The notes: generated from the letters alone by a model not told the origin. Counted from the stretch's first letter, positions 24,648-33,864 are shown. The stretch: DNA of 64,000 nucleotides from Lactobacillus kullabergensis (GCF_000967195.1 NZ_KQ033871.1:18207-82206), one strand, 5' to 3'. A program made the numbers and translations.

Positions 24648-25971
24648 ATTTAAGCTCGGCGATGCGCTACTTTTACTGGGGACGGTGGCTGTTTTCGTTC
24701 TCTCAATCGTTCTCTGGATTTTTATCATGACTAATGACCAGTATTTTAATCATATTAATCAAACAAACAGAGTAACTGAACAAACAAAAAACAGGCGTGA
24801 CCGCATTGCTTCCAACCTGTATATCCCCACTAATTCTTATGGATTTAGAAACGGTCAGTTATATCGTTTATATGATGCTAAAAAGAATTTGCCCCTGGAA
24901 TTTGTCAAAGAAATAAAAGGGGTAAGATACCGTAGTATTAATAAAATTAGCACTGGGAAAACGCAGTATGAAAAAATGCTGCATGATGAAAATTGTATTC
25001 AGCTAAGCTTTCCTAAAGAAGTTAGCATCAATCTGTTTACTAGGAAAAGCGTTAAAAAAGATGATGTACAATTTCGACGCGTCTTTGTGACAGACAGCAA
25101 TAATTACCTTTACCTTGGAAATGATAAGACTTATACCGTTTACCGGGTTCATTTAATTAAAGGCAATTTTTCTAAACTACGCAATTATGCCAGCAGAGCT
25201 CAAGGAAGAGTTCCAGTGGAGTTCGTACGTCTCAAAAATTGTTATGAGGTATTCTTTACTAAACAAGACCATTGGAAAATATACAGCTACCTTACTAATA
25301 CCCAAACTGATTCATATTTCGTATCTCGTCTGCTTGGTACTACTAACGTGACAACCCGCTCTAATAAAAAAGGCTGGACTACGTACTCGCTTAATTACTA
25401 TACCAATTTACGAGCTCCTAAGGCTAAAACTGGACGACATGATTTTCACTATACTCGGTATGAGAAGCGTAAAGGCATATCCCTTAATGATCAGCTTTTA
25501 GAGAGCGTAGATTTTGTTCATAAACTAGGTTTAAGCGAGCAGGATTTGCGTTACTTTGATACTGTAAATGATTCTATAAGCTATATTAATTATATTGAAG
25601 GCATACCGGTCTTTTGGGATAAAAATAACCCACAAGTTGCAACCGCTTTCACTGAAGATGCAGTAAAAGTTGATTTTAACAATACAGATTTGCAAATACC
25701 AATACCTTTTGATGGTCAGACGAAAACTTTGCCAACAAGCGCAGCAGTAATGCAAAAATTAATAAATGCCGGTATGAGAAAAGATGAAATTCAACGTATA
25801 ATAGTGGCTTTTAAGGTTGAAAAGGATAATTCACACGACCACTTGGTTAACCTGGTACCGGGATATTATGTTAAAGCATATGATGAGTGGAAGAGTTTAG
25901 CCGAATGGGAGAAAATAGATTTTCTGGCTCTGAATAAATATAGGCAGACATTAACGGAAGAGGGGAAATAA
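24637..25971 (+). CDS. yycH: WalK-regulatory protein YycH
   Basis: This 444-residue protein has one N-terminal membrane helix (ALLLLGTVAVFVLSIVLWIFI) and a large extracellular part. The YycH family binds WalK together with YycI and damps its activity. Sequence is poorly conserved in this family, so the call leans on position between walK and yycI as well as topology. I use ATG 24637, which has AAGGGG nine bases upstream; the ATG at 24628 abuts that site. It overlaps the end of walK. Confidence 0.9.
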   Translation: MKSKFKLGDALLLLGTVAVFVLSIVLWIFIMTNDQYFNHINQTNRVTEQTKNRRDRIASNLYIPTNSYGFRNGQLYRLYDAKKNLPLEFVKEIKGVRYRSINKISTGKTQYEKMLHDENCIQLSFPKEVSINLFTRKSVKKDDVQFRRVFVTDSNNYLYLGNDKTYTVYRVHLIKGNFSKLRNYASRAQGRVPVEFVRLKNCYEVFFTKQDHWKIYSYLTNTQTDSYFVSRLLGTTNVTTRSNKKGWTTYSLNYYTNLRAPKAKTGRHDFHYTRYEKRKGISLNDQLLESVDFVHKLGLSEQDLRYFDTVNDSISYINYIEGIPVFWDKNNPQVATAFTEDAVKVDFNNTDLQIPIPFDGQTKTLPTSAAVMQKLINAGMRKDEIQRIIVAFKVEKDNSHDHLVNLVPGYYVKAYDEWKSLAEWEKIDFLALNKYRQTLTEEGK

Positions 25972-25972
25972 G

Positions 25973-26800
25973 ATGGACCGTAAAAGAATAGAATGGTTAT
26001 TTTTCGTCATTTTCTTGTTAATCGATATTTATTTAGGAATTGAAATTTGGCGTTCGCCTATTAGCTTGAGCAATACTGCCGGTTCTACTGCAACAAGCAT
26101 TCGTGCCGAGATGCGAGCTGACGGAATTGACGTGCCCCTGCATATTTCACATAAGCAACAATCTGGTTATTATTTAGCTGTTAAAAAGCGTGATTATCTT
26201 TCTGGTAAAAGCAGTAGTCTTACACAAGTTGCTACACATTATTCCAAAAGTGACAATTCTTTAACTGGGACACCTAAGTCCATGATTCTACTTAGTGGCA
26301 ACCGCAAAAATAATATGCAGCAGCTGGAAGATTTTAAAAACGATCCTAAAAATGTACCCTATGGTAAAACTTTTAAGTTTGAACCCAGCATGTCTGGTGA
26401 CAATACATATTGCTATGTGCAAAATACCGCTTATGGTCGCATTTACGACAGTGATGCGCAATTAACAATTAATGTGCGCAATGATCAAATTATTAACTAT
26501 ACTATTTCCTATATGGGTCCTATTAAAGCAGTTCGTGAACCGCAATTAATTATTAGTGCTTGGCACGCTGTTAAGGCAATGTATACTGACAGGGAAATTG
26601 CCAACAATTCGCGGGTAATGCGAGTTAGTTTAGGCTATTCTAAATTAACCGATGTTCGCGGCAGTACAATTTTGCTGCCTACATGGCTAATTCAAGTTGA
26701 AAATAAGACGACTAAGAACATCACTGTTAAAAGAGTTAATGCATTTACAGCACAAATCTTGCAAGGCAGCTCATATAATGTTAATGTACAGAAAAATTAG
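25973..26800 (+). CDS. yycI: WalK-regulatory protein YycI
   Basis: This 275-residue protein has an N-terminal membrane helix (IEWLFFVIFLLIDIYLGIEIW) and an extracellular domain with the two-lobed YycI/YycH-type fold (PYGKTFKFEPSMSGDNTYCYVQ; LLPTWLIQVENK). It partners YycH in holding WalK. It begins 1 bp after the yycH stop, with a GAGGGG ribosome site inside yycH. Confidence 0.92.
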   Translation: MDRKRIEWLFFVIFLLIDIYLGIEIWRSPISLSNTAGSTATSIRAEMRADGIDVPLHISHKQQSGYYLAVKKRDYLSGKSSSLTQVATHYSKSDNSLTGTPKSMILLSGNRKNNMQQLEDFKNDPKNVPYGKTFKFEPSMSGDNTYCYVQNTAYGRIYDSDAQLTINVRNDQIINYTISYMGPIKAVREPQLIISAWHAVKAMYTDREIANNSRVMRVSLGYSKLTDVRGSTILLPTWLIQVENKTTKNITVKRVNAFTAQILQGSSYNVNVQKN

Positions 26801-26814
26801 GAAGGGATAATGCG

Positions 26815-27612
26815 GTGCAGGTTTCTGTTTTAGCCAGTGGTTCAACTGGTAACACCAGCTTAATTGAAACTGGTCAGCATAAAATTTTAATGGATGCAGG
26901 TTTATCAGGTAAAAAAATCAAGACCCTGTTAAGTCAAGTTGGCGTTGATATTAAAGACATTGACATGGTCTTTTTAAGTCATGATCATTCAGATCACAGC
27001 AAAGGACTGGGGGTTTTAATGCGCCGTTACCCTAGAATTGCGGCTTTTGCCAACAGTGGCACTTGGGAATATTTAACTGAAACACAAAAAATTGGGCAAA
27101 TACCGGTTGAACAAATTAATATTATTGAGCCGGGGCAAACCAAGACTTTTGGCGATTTGGATGTGACAGCATTTGCGACTAGCCACGATGCAGCACAGCC
27201 TCAATATTACGTTTTTACCAGTGGTGGCAAGAGAATTGCTTTTTTGACAGATACCGGCTATGTCTCTCGTAAGGTAAAAAGCGTGATTGAAGATGCGGAT
27301 GCCTATCTCATGGAGTTTAATTATGATGATATGATGTTGCGCAATGGTCCATATTCTTGGAGCTTAAAGCAGCGCATTTTGTCAGATGTCGGACATTTAT
27401 CAAATGATGATGCCGGGCAGGCTTTGCTCGATGTGGTGACAAGTAAAACCGAACACATTTTTTTAGCACATAGAAGTCAGCATAATAATACGGCAAAATT
27501 GGCTTATAATGCTGCTAAAAAAATAATGGTTGATGGGGATGCTAATTTGCCCAGTGATGTTAAAATTGTTCTGACCGATCCGATCCAGCCAACTAATTTA
27601 GTACAAATTTAA
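26815..27612 (+). CDS. walJ: MBL-fold hydrolase WalJ (YycJ)
   Basis: This 265-residue cytosolic metallo-beta-lactamase-fold protein has the metal motif LSHDHSDHSKGL (HxHxDH), ATSHDAAQP, FLTDTGYV and HLSNDDAGQA. In other Firmicutes the homologue is a WalRK-operon nuclease linked to DNA repair and division timing. GTG start at 26815 after GGAAGGG. Confidence 0.93.
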   Translation: MQVSVLASGSTGNTSLIETGQHKILMDAGLSGKKIKTLLSQVGVDIKDIDMVFLSHDHSDHSKGLGVLMRRYPRIAAFANSGTWEYLTETQKIGQIPVEQINIIEPGQTKTFGDLDVTAFATSHDAAQPQYYVFTSGGKRIAFLTDTGYVSRKVKSVIEDADAYLMEFNYDDMMLRNGPYSWSLKQRILSDVGHLSNDDAGQALLDVVTSKTEHIFLAHRSQHNNTAKLAYNAAKKIMVDGDANLPSDVKIVLTDPIQPTNLVQI

Positions 27613-27678
27613 GGAAACTTTTTATCTTTTTTCAAGTTTTGTTAGTATAGTAAAAAGATATGCAAAGGAGATTAAATA

Positions 27679-28884
27679 ATGAATAATCAAAACTCTGGTC
27701 ATCAGCAACATGGCATTATGAAAACTGCTATTGTTGGTGTTGTAGCCGGACTAATTGGTGGAGGAGCTTCATATGTAGCCTTAGATCAAATTAATAACGC
27801 TAATATGAATAACAATGCTCAAACGACTATTAGCTCCAGTAGCGCGAAAACTTCCAGAAACAGTGCTAAAACCAGTGGCACAATGACACCAGCTTATAAC
27901 GACGTTAAAGGTGCCGTGGTTTCAGTTATTAATATGAAACGGCAATCAAGCAGCAGTAACTCTATTTTCGATATTTTTGGCGATGACGATAATGATAATA
28001 AGGGTAAGGGAAAACTACAGACATATAGTGAAGGTTCTGGAGTAATTTACCAGAGATCTGGTAATAAAGGCTATATTGTAACTAACAATCACGTTGTTTC
28101 GGGCAGCGATAAAGTGCAAGTCATGCTGTCTAATGGTAAAACTGTTAATGCACGTATTGTGGGCACGGATGCAACAACAGATTTAGCTGTTCTTTCAATT
28201 GATAGCAGCTATGTAACTCAAACGGCTGAATTTGGTGACTCTAAGAGTTTACAGGCAGGACAAACAGTTATTGCAGTCGGTTCGCCACTTGGCAGCGAAT
28301 ACGCTTCAACGGTTACTCAAGGGATAATATCAGCACCAGCACGTAGTATTACAACTTCTTCTGCTAATCAGCAGACGGTTATTCAAACTGATGCTGCTAT
28401 TAACCCGGGTAATTCGGGTGGTGCGTTAGTCAATTCTGCAGGGCAAGTAATTGGTATTAACTCAATGAAACTTTCTCAATCAAGTGACGGCACATCAGTT
28501 GAAGGTATGGGCTTTGCCATTCCATCAAATGAAGTGGTAACCATAGTTAATCAGCTGGTTAAAAAGGGCAAGATTGTTCGCCCGCAATTAGGAGTTAAAG
28601 TGATTGCTTTGCAAGGCATACCTTATAGCAACAGAAAGCAACTTAACATTAAGTCTAATCTGAAAAATGGTATTTATGTCGCTTCGGTTTCCAAGCATAG
28701 TGCTGCGTCTGCGGCCGGAATTAAGACTGGTGATGTAATTATCAAAGTTGACAACAAATCTGTGTCAGATGTTGCTTCGTTACACAGCATTTTGTATAAT
28801 CACAAAGTCGGAGATACCATTAATTTAACCATTAATCGTAACGGCAAAGAGATTAATTTACGCGTAAAATTACAATCCGATTAA
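27679..28884 (+). CDS. htrA: Membrane-anchored serine protease HtrA (DegP family)
   Basis: This 401-residue surface quality-control protease has a membrane anchor at ~15-35 (IVGVVAGLIGGGASYVAL), a Ser/Thr/Asn-rich linker and a trypsin-like domain with His ~138 (VTNNHVVSG), Asp ~166 (TTDLAVLSI) and Ser ~244 (NPGNSGGAL). One PDZ domain (~300-398, GIKTGDVIIKVDNKSV) follows. It degrades misfolded exported proteins. A GCAAAGGAG site precedes the ATG. It has a terminator of its own. Confidence 0.96.
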   Translation: MNNQNSGHQQHGIMKTAIVGVVAGLIGGGASYVALDQINNANMNNNAQTTISSSSAKTSRNSAKTSGTMTPAYNDVKGAVVSVINMKRQSSSSNSIFDIFGDDDNDNKGKGKLQTYSEGSGVIYQRSGNKGYIVTNNHVVSGSDKVQVMLSNGKTVNARIVGTDATTDLAVLSIDSSYVTQTAEFGDSKSLQAGQTVIAVGSPLGSEYASTVTQGIISAPARSITTSSANQQTVIQTDAAINPGNSGGALVNSAGQVIGINSMKLSQSSDGTSVEGMGFAIPSNEVVTIVNQLVKKGKIVRPQLGVKVIALQGIPYSNRKQLNIKSNLKNGIYVASVSKHSAASAAGIKTGDVIIKVDNKSVSDVASLHSILYNHKVGDTINLTINRNGKEINLRVKLQSD

Positions 28885-28915
28885 ACAAAGAATATTCTAG
28901 AATTAAGTAATAAAA

Positions 28916-28956
28916 AGGCTATACTATGCGATTTGAAACATAAGTATAGCTTTTTT
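28916..28956 (+). terminator. Terminator after htrA
   Basis: The eight-pair stem GCTATACT/AGTATAGC with a 17-nt loop is followed by TTTTTT. Confidence 0.87.
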
Positions 28957-29041
28957 CTTAACATTGTTGTTGAGAAACATAAAAAAGTTCGCGAATAATT
29001 ATTGTCAAGCAAAAAACATGATAGCATATTTTGTTGGTAAC

Positions 29042-29333
29042 TGTGGATAACTTTGTGGATTGTGCATAAAATGCGCAAAAGCGGTTGGGATAAATTGTGT
29101 ATAACCTGTGAATTGTGTGTAAATAATAGTGAAAATTAATTAGCTCAAACAGTTGTTCAAGGCTCAATAACAGTATTTGAGGGCAAAAAGTTTGTGAAAA
29201 TCAACTATGAAAAATATTTATGTGGGTAAATCAGTGATGATAAATATAAAAAATTTGGCAAAACACAATTTGTTCGCTTACTAAAGGTAAAAACCACAAA
29301 ATGTAGTTTTGAACTTTACACAGCTGTGGAAAA
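29042..29333. other. Cluster of DnaA-box-like 9-mers
   Basis: One perfect DnaA box (TGTGGATAA, 29042-29050) is followed, in the same orientation, by single-mismatch forms: TGTGCATAA 29061-29069, TGTGTATAA 29096-29104, TGTGGGTAA 29221-29229 and TGTGGAAAA 29325-29333, plus two-mismatch forms at 29055 and 29114. The stretch 28957-29375 has no credible gene and is A/T-rich. A replication-related or DnaA-responsive site ahead of rlmH is plausible. Confidence 0.5.
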
Positions 29334-29375
29334 AGCAAGTGGAAACTTTGGGAATTGGGGGATAAAATAGCAATT

Positions 29376-29855
29376 ATGAATATTAAAATTATTTGTGTGG
29401 GTAAGTTAAAAGAAAAATACTTTAAAGATGCAATCGCTGAATATCAAAAAAGGCTGAGCCGTTTTGCCAAGGTACAAGTAATTGAAGTACCTGATGAAAA
29501 GGCACCGGAAAAGTTTAGTCAAGCAGAACAGGATAATGTCAAAGAAGTCGAAGGGCAAAGGATCTTAAATAAAATTAAAGATAAGGAATACGTTTTTGTA
29601 ACTGCAATTAAGGGTAAACAGCGCAGTAGTGAAGAGTTTGCTCGTGAACTAAAGGATTTGGCAACTTATGGGCATTCTGATTTAACTTTTGTAATTGGTG
29701 GCAGCTTAGGTACCAGTCCAGCAGTAAACCAGCGTGCCAATGATCTGCTGAGTTTTGGCAAGTTGACTTTGCCACATCAGTTAATGCGGGTCGTTTTAAT
29801 TGAACAAATTTATCGCGGCTTTATGATTAATAGTGGTAGTCCTTATCATAAGTAG
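29376..29855 (+). CDS. rlmH: 23S rRNA pseudouridine-1915 N3-methyltransferase RlmH
   Basis: This 159-residue SPOUT methyltransferase starts [20 protein letters not shown] and contains the SAM-knot block TFVIGGSLG and the C-terminal [20 protein letters not shown]. The length is exactly that of the family, which fixes the start at ATG 29376 although GGGGGA upstream is at an unusually long distance. It methylates pseudouridine 1915 in helix 69 of 23S rRNA. It is the last conserved gene of the block near the origin. Confidence 0.96.
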   Translation: MNIKIICVGKLKEKYFKDAIAEYQKRLSRFAKVQVIEVPDEKAPEKFSQAEQDNVKEVEGQRILNKIKDKEYVFVTAIKGKQRSSEEFARELKDLATYGHSDLTFVIGGSLGTSPAVNQRANDLLSFGKLTLPHQLMRVVLIEQIYRGFMINSGSPYHK

Positions 29856-29933
29856 ACCAAATAGTTCTAATGCTGTATTTTAATCATTACGCAGGTCTAA
29901 TTTTTAAAATTATATTTAAGATGGAATTTTAGC

Positions 29934-30189
29934 ATGAAAAAAATTGGAATCCGCTAGGTTACCGAAGAAGCACAAGTTTTAACGGTTACGGCTTCACAAT
30001 TTTGGTAAAAGATGGTCAAGAATTGCAGCAGTTGACCCACAGGCATAGATGGATTTAAAAGCTATTTAAGCAGCTGGTAAGCAAACTGCTGTCATGGTAT
30101 TATTCCCTGAATATAAAAATGGCTTTGCCATCAAGAACAAGGATACAGAAGTAAATCACGGCTATTTAATTTTGCAATTAAACAAGTAA
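29934..30189 (+). pseudogene. Decayed gene remnant, unidentified
   Basis: An ATG-led frame (KKIGIR) meets a stop after seven codons, continues VTEEAQVLTVTASQFW, stops again, shifts frame (LVKDGQELQQL), and resumes as AGKQTAVMVLFPEYKNG and TEVNHGYLILQLNK to a stop at 30187-30189. At least two in-frame stops and one frame change make it a pseudogene if it was ever a gene. I do not recognise the family. The rest of 29856-30226 holds nothing else visible. Confidence 0.45.
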
Positions 30190-30226
30190 GCGAACTAAAA
30201 TTTATCAAAATAAGGAAGAAACAAAA

Positions 30227-31642
30227 ATGCGAGTTCCAGCAAAAATTACTAATGAGCGTTATCGTCTTAATTATCACGTTTCAACGCCTTCCGGATGGAT
30301 GAATGATCCTAATGGCTTTTCGTATTATCAAGGCTACTATCATATTTTTTACCAGTATTATCCCTATTCATCTGAAAGAGGACCGATGCATTGGGGACAC
30401 TATCGCAGTCAAGATTTGATTCACTGGGAAGAACTGCCAATAGCGCTGACACCAGACAGTCCTGAAGATGACAATGGCTGTTATTCCGGCAGTGCGATTG
30501 CAAAAGATGGTCGTTTATATCTGATCTATACTGGCAATCATTATTATGATGTGAATGATCACAGCAGTTTTTGCCAAACGCAAAATGTTGCATATAGTGA
30601 TGATGGTATTCATTTTACAAAATACAGTGGTAATCCAGTGATTGCCGTACCACCGGCTGATAACTCACAGCACTTTCGTGATCCGAAAGTATGGCAACAT
30701 GGGGATTCATATTATATTATTGTTGGCAGTCAAGATAAGGCAGGACTGGGTCGTGCAATTACTTATAAGTCAACTGATTTATTGCACTGGAAATATTTAG
30801 GACCAATTGCGGTTTCTCAGGGAAGAGATAATGAAGGATATACGTGGGAGTGTCCAGATCTTTTTTCACTAAATGGACAAGGTGTTCTCTTATGTTCGCC
30901 GCAGGGAATTGCAGCAAAGGGTAAAAAGTATCTTAATCTTTACCAAACGGGATATTTCATCGGCAAGATGGATTATCGTCAAAATCAGTTTGAACACGGA
31001 GTGTTTCAAGAACTTGATCATGGCCACGACTTTTACGCAGCGCAAACCATGTTAACACCCGATAACCGGCGCATTGTCTTTGGCTGGCTTGATATGTGGC
31101 ATGCTGACTTTCCTGAACAGGCTGATGGCTGGTGTGGTGCTTTAACCTTGCCCAGAGAACTAACTTTAAAGAATAATCAGCTATATATGAAGCCGGTTAA
31201 AGAATTAAAACAGCTGCGGCAAGAAAAAGTAATTGATGAAAAGTTGATGACTTCGGTAAAGCAGATTAATGTTTCCGATTCGCAGCATTTGGAATTGCTT
31301 TTGATAGCTGAAACAGAAAATTGGTCTGGCAGTGAGATTAATTTTGTACTCAAAAATGAGCAGGAAAATTTGGTGACACTAACTTGGAACAAAAGGAATA
31401 ACGAAGTGGTTTTAACTCGAGCTGATAAGCCGGCAGATGATTCTCGACGTTATGGCAGATTAAGACCAAAGCCCAATTTGAAAATTCAGGTATTTATTGA
31501 TACCAGTTCAATTGAATTTTTCTTAAATGACGGTGAGCTGGTATTTTCAGAACGGTATTATACTTCTGAAAAACCTCAGATTTTCGTCAATGCAGATCAG
31601 TCAGTCAAAATAAATGTCACAGGCTATACTATGGCAAAATAA
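30227..31642 (+). CDS. scrB: Sucrose-6-phosphate hydrolase / beta-fructofuranosidase, GH32
   Basis: This 471-residue cytosolic GH32 enzyme has the nucleophile Asp in SGWMNDPNGFSYYQG, FRDPKVW (transition-state Asp) and the acid/base Glu in WECPDLF. A C-terminal beta-sandwich (~330-470) is present. It lacks a signal peptide, so it should hydrolyse sucrose-6-phosphate or imported short fructosides. The usual partners, a sucrose PTS (scrA) and LacI regulator (scrR), are not beside it; a decayed gene lies upstream. AAGGAAG precedes the ATG. Confidence 0.9.
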   Translation: MRVPAKITNERYRLNYHVSTPSGWMNDPNGFSYYQGYYHIFYQYYPYSSERGPMHWGHYRSQDLIHWEELPIALTPDSPEDDNGCYSGSAIAKDGRLYLIYTGNHYYDVNDHSSFCQTQNVAYSDDGIHFTKYSGNPVIAVPPADNSQHFRDPKVWQHGDSYYIIVGSQDKAGLGRAITYKSTDLLHWKYLGPIAVSQGRDNEGYTWECPDLFSLNGQGVLLCSPQGIAAKGKKYLNLYQTGYFIGKMDYRQNQFEHGVFQELDHGHDFYAAQTMLTPDNRRIVFGWLDMWHADFPEQADGWCGALTLPRELTLKNNQLYMKPVKELKQLRQEKVIDEKLMTSVKQINVSDSQHLELLLIAETENWSGSEINFVLKNEQENLVTLTWNKRNNEVVLTRADKPADDSRRYGRLRPKPNLKIQVFIDTSSIEFFLNDGELVFSERYYTSEKPQIFVNADQSVKINVTGYTMAK

Positions 31643-31660
31643 ATTAGGCTAAAGAAAAAG

Positions 31661-31684
31661 TGGACCTGCAGGTCCGTTTTTTTA
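31661..31684 (+). terminator. Terminator after scrB
   Basis: A GGACC/GGTCC stem with a 4-nt loop (TGCA) is followed by GTTTTTTT. The tail reaches the stop codon of the convergent ecfT gene. Confidence 0.77.
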
Positions 31685-32341
31685 TTTTAATGTAAATAAT
31701 GCCAGGTTAACTAAAAACAGGATAACAATCGACTTAAGCCAATCGCTTTTTTGAACTGGAACAGGTACAATAACTGACCGCTGGGCGCTCTCACGGTAGC
31801 CGTGAGATGCCATGCCCTGTGCTAAATTCTCTGCCGAATTAAGCGCAACCAGAATAGCTTTAAAATATAAAACAGGTGACCAAAAGCTTAAATAAACGCC
31901 CCTCATCATGCCGGCAGTGCGTATTTGTTTAACTGCTTCCTTCATTCTGGGAACGATATTAAGAGCTGCTAAAACTCCATAGGCAAACTTACTGGGTAAA
32001 TGAAAATTCTGCTCAAAAGAACGTGCTAATTCCGTGGCAGTAGTTCCTATTGATACACAGTAGATAGTCAGCGTGTAGACGTAAATACGACTCGATAAAC
32101 TCAGTGCATTTTGCAAATTAGGCTGAGGTGCAAACCAATATAAAGTAGCAAAAACCGTAAATGCAGCAATTAAGGGCATTAATAAAGTTAAAAGCAGATT
32201 CTTCAATTTGATGTGTTTGTAGATTAGATAAATTATGGTAAAAAAGATTATTAAAAGATTGGTTAACAAGCTTGATTTAAGAGATATTTCTATCGAAATA
32301 ATCAGTGCTAGAAAAAATTTAAAACTGGGATTCATGATCAC
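31682..32341 (-). CDS. ECF transporter T component (EcfT/CbiQ/YkoC family)
   Basis: This 219-residue membrane protein has about five hydrophobic segments and the cytosolic coupling-helix signatures of EcfT. The A-R-S/G motifs appear as AAL-N-VPRMKEAVKQIRTAGMMRG and LAQGMASHGYRE. It transmits ATP-driven motion from the two nucleotide-binding domains to a vitamin-binding S component. Its stop-to-start gap with the double ATPase is 3 bp. Together they match the YkoC-YkoD layout of a thiamine-precursor transporter, but no S component is present here. Confidence 0.87.
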   Translation of the reverse strand: MIMNPSFKFFLALIISIEISLKSSLLTNLLIIFFTIIYLIYKHIKLKNLLLTLLMPLIAAFTVFATLYWFAPQPNLQNALSLSSRIYVYTLTIYCVSIGTTATELARSFEQNFHLPSKFAYGVLAALNIVPRMKEAVKQIRTAGMMRGVYLSFWSPVLYFKAILVALNSAENLAQGMASHGYRESAQRSVIVPVPVQKSDWLKSIVILFLVNLALFTLK

Positions 32342-32344
32342 ACC

Positions 32345-33715
32345 TCATTTATTCACATAGGTTAAATGTTGGTCTTTAAAGATGAGGTGATAGTCACACC
32401 AATCTGCCAGATTCCTTAGTTCATGACTAATAATTAAAAGCGTTTGACTGCGTGCTTTCTGACTTTCTTTTAATAAAGCCATCACCTTGTTAGCAGAGTC
32501 CGCATCCAGGCCATTAAGGGGCTCATCAATTAGCAATACATCCTGATCGGAGATCAACATTAGTAAAATTTGCAGTTTCTTTTGTTGCCCGCCAGATAAT
32601 GAATAAACCACATGATCGAGCAGTGAATCAAGCTTAAGGGTGGCTAAAGCCTCATTTATTCTGTCATCAGTGAAATAATTATTGGTTCGTTGCTTTTTGC
32701 TTAAATTGATTTCATCCGCAACGGAAACGTTGATAAACTGATCGGTCGCATTTTGAAAAATTTGCCCCACTTTAAGCAGATACCTGCGAGCTGATAATTT
32801 ACTGATTTCCTGTTTATGATAAGTTAAACTACCTGCATATGGGATCATTTTGGTCAGTGCGTTAAAAAGTGACGTTTTGCCAACCCCGTTTGCCCCAGTA
32901 ATAAGAGTAGTTTCACCAGAAAAGATATTTAAATGTTCCTGTTTTAAAAGTAAGCGATTTTGTATAATCTCTGTATTTTTAAGTTTAAAACAAATTTCTT
33001 TGTCATCGTTAGGGATGGCAAAAGTATAAGAAACGGATTCCGTATTTTTTTGCAGCAGTTTTTCTTTTTCACTAGCAGAAAGTTGCACCAAATCTTTACC
33101 TTGAAATTGAAACAGATTATCACAATGGCCTTCATAGTCAGTTAATACGTGATCACTTAAAATAATTGTTTTCCCTTGATCACGCAGGTGAGCTAATTTA
33201 GCAATTAAGAATTTGCGAGCAGCTGGATCACAGCTGGCAAAGGGTTCATCAAGTAAAAAAAGATCGACATTCATTGCAACAAGTACAGCTAAAGCAACTC
33301 TTTGCTGCTCGCCACCAGACATTGTATTAATTTTTTGATCAAGCAAATAATCAATCTGTGTGAACTGAACAGCTTCATTCAAGCGTTTTGTATACTGCGT
33401 TTTATTAAGACAAAGATTTTCAAGTGCAAAAATTATTTCTTCTCGTGGAGTTGTCATCGTAAACTGTTCACTGGCATTTTGAAACATCATAGCCGATTTT
33501 AATCCGCCTAAATTAACGCTGCCGCTTAATTGGCCCGCAAATTCGGGATATAAATTCGCTAAAATTTTTAATAAAGTAGATTTGCCACAGCCAGTTGGAC
33601 CAACTAATAGTGAAAGTTCTCCAGTAGGAATAGTGAGATTAATATTTGTTAAAATTTTGTTTTGCTTATCGTATGAAAAATTCAGGTTGTTTAATTTAAT
33701 CAATTTAGTTACCAA
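32345..33715 (-). CDS. ECF transporter ATPase with two fused ABC domains (YkoD type)
   Basis: This 456-residue protein holds two ABC ATPase domains. Domain 1 (~5-220) has Walker A GPTGCGKSTLL, signature MSGGEQQRVALA and Walker B LFLLDEP. Domain 2 (~230-455) has GANGVGKTSLF, LSGGQQKKLQILLML and VLLIDEP. This duplicated ATPase is typical of the thiamine/HMP group of ECF transporters. The only available start is TTG at 33715 (or TTG 33703), and no Shine-Dalgarno sequence is seen: the frame begins directly after the riboswitch terminator T-run. That suggests loss of DNA, perhaps the S-component gene, between riboswitch and ATPase. Confidence 0.87.
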   Translation of the reverse strand: MVTKLIKLNNLNFSYDKQNKILTNINLTIPTGELSLLVGPTGCGKSTLLKILANLYPEFAGQLSGSVNLGGLKSAMMFQNASEQFTMTTPREEIIFALENLCLNKTQYTKRLNEAVQFTQIDYLLDQKINTMSGGEQQRVALAVLVAMNVDLFLLDEPFASCDPAARKFLIAKLAHLRDQGKTIILSDHVLTDYEGHCDNLFQFQGKDLVQLSASEKEKLLQKNTESVSYTFAIPNDDKEICFKLKNTEIIQNRLLLKQEHLNIFSGETTLITGANGVGKTSLFNALTKMIPYAGSLTYHKQEISKLSARRYLLKVGQIFQNATDQFINVSVADEINLSKKQRTNNYFTDDRINEALATLKLDSLLDHVVYSLSGGQQKKLQILLMLISDQDVLLIDEPLNGLDADSANKVMALLKESQKARSQTLLIISHELRNLADWCDYHLIFKDQHLTYVNK

Positions 33716-33719
33716 AAAA

Positions 33720-33744
33720 AATCGTCAGGATAAGGCCTGACGAT
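33720..33744 (-). terminator. TPP-riboswitch-controlled terminator
   Basis: A perfect nine-pair stem ATCGTCAGG/CCTGACGAT with a 6-nt loop is followed by TTTTTTTT on the minus strand, directly before the ATPase start. It is the expression platform of the aptamer upstream. Confidence 0.87.
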
Positions 33745-33751
33745 GTAAAAT

Positions 33752-33830
33752 CTTTCGTTTTCCCTTCGCTGGCATTATCCATAGCAGGTTCGACGGGTCT
33801 GTTCTCAGCCTTTGCGGCACCCCGATGTTA
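33752..33830 (-). ncRNA. TPP riboswitch (THI element)
   Basis: The minus strand holds the conserved THI-box segments in order: CGGGGTGCC, GGCTGAGA, ACCCGTCGAACCTG, GGATAATGCCAGCGAAGGGAA. Thiamine pyrophosphate binding should favour the terminator at 33720-33744 and shut off the ECF genes. Confidence 0.95.
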
Positions 33831-33835
33831 AATTT

Positions 33836-33864
33836 ATTATACATAAAAGAAAAATAGTTGTCTA
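33836..33864 (-). promoter_or_regulatory. Promoter of the TPP riboswitch transcript
   Basis: Minus strand TAGACA (33859-33864), a 17-bp spacer, and a perfect TATAAT (33836-33841), just upstream of the aptamer. Confidence 0.8.

Noticed and set aside
28881..29167. Minus-strand open frames between htrA and rlmH
   Set aside because: They have no ribosome site, low-complexity or Cys/His-rich unnatural composition, and overlap the terminator and the DnaA-box-like sites.
29042..29333. Chromosomal replication origin
   Set aside because: dnaA and dnaN are not in the window. A box cluster alone does not make an origin, so it is reported only as a DnaA-box cluster.
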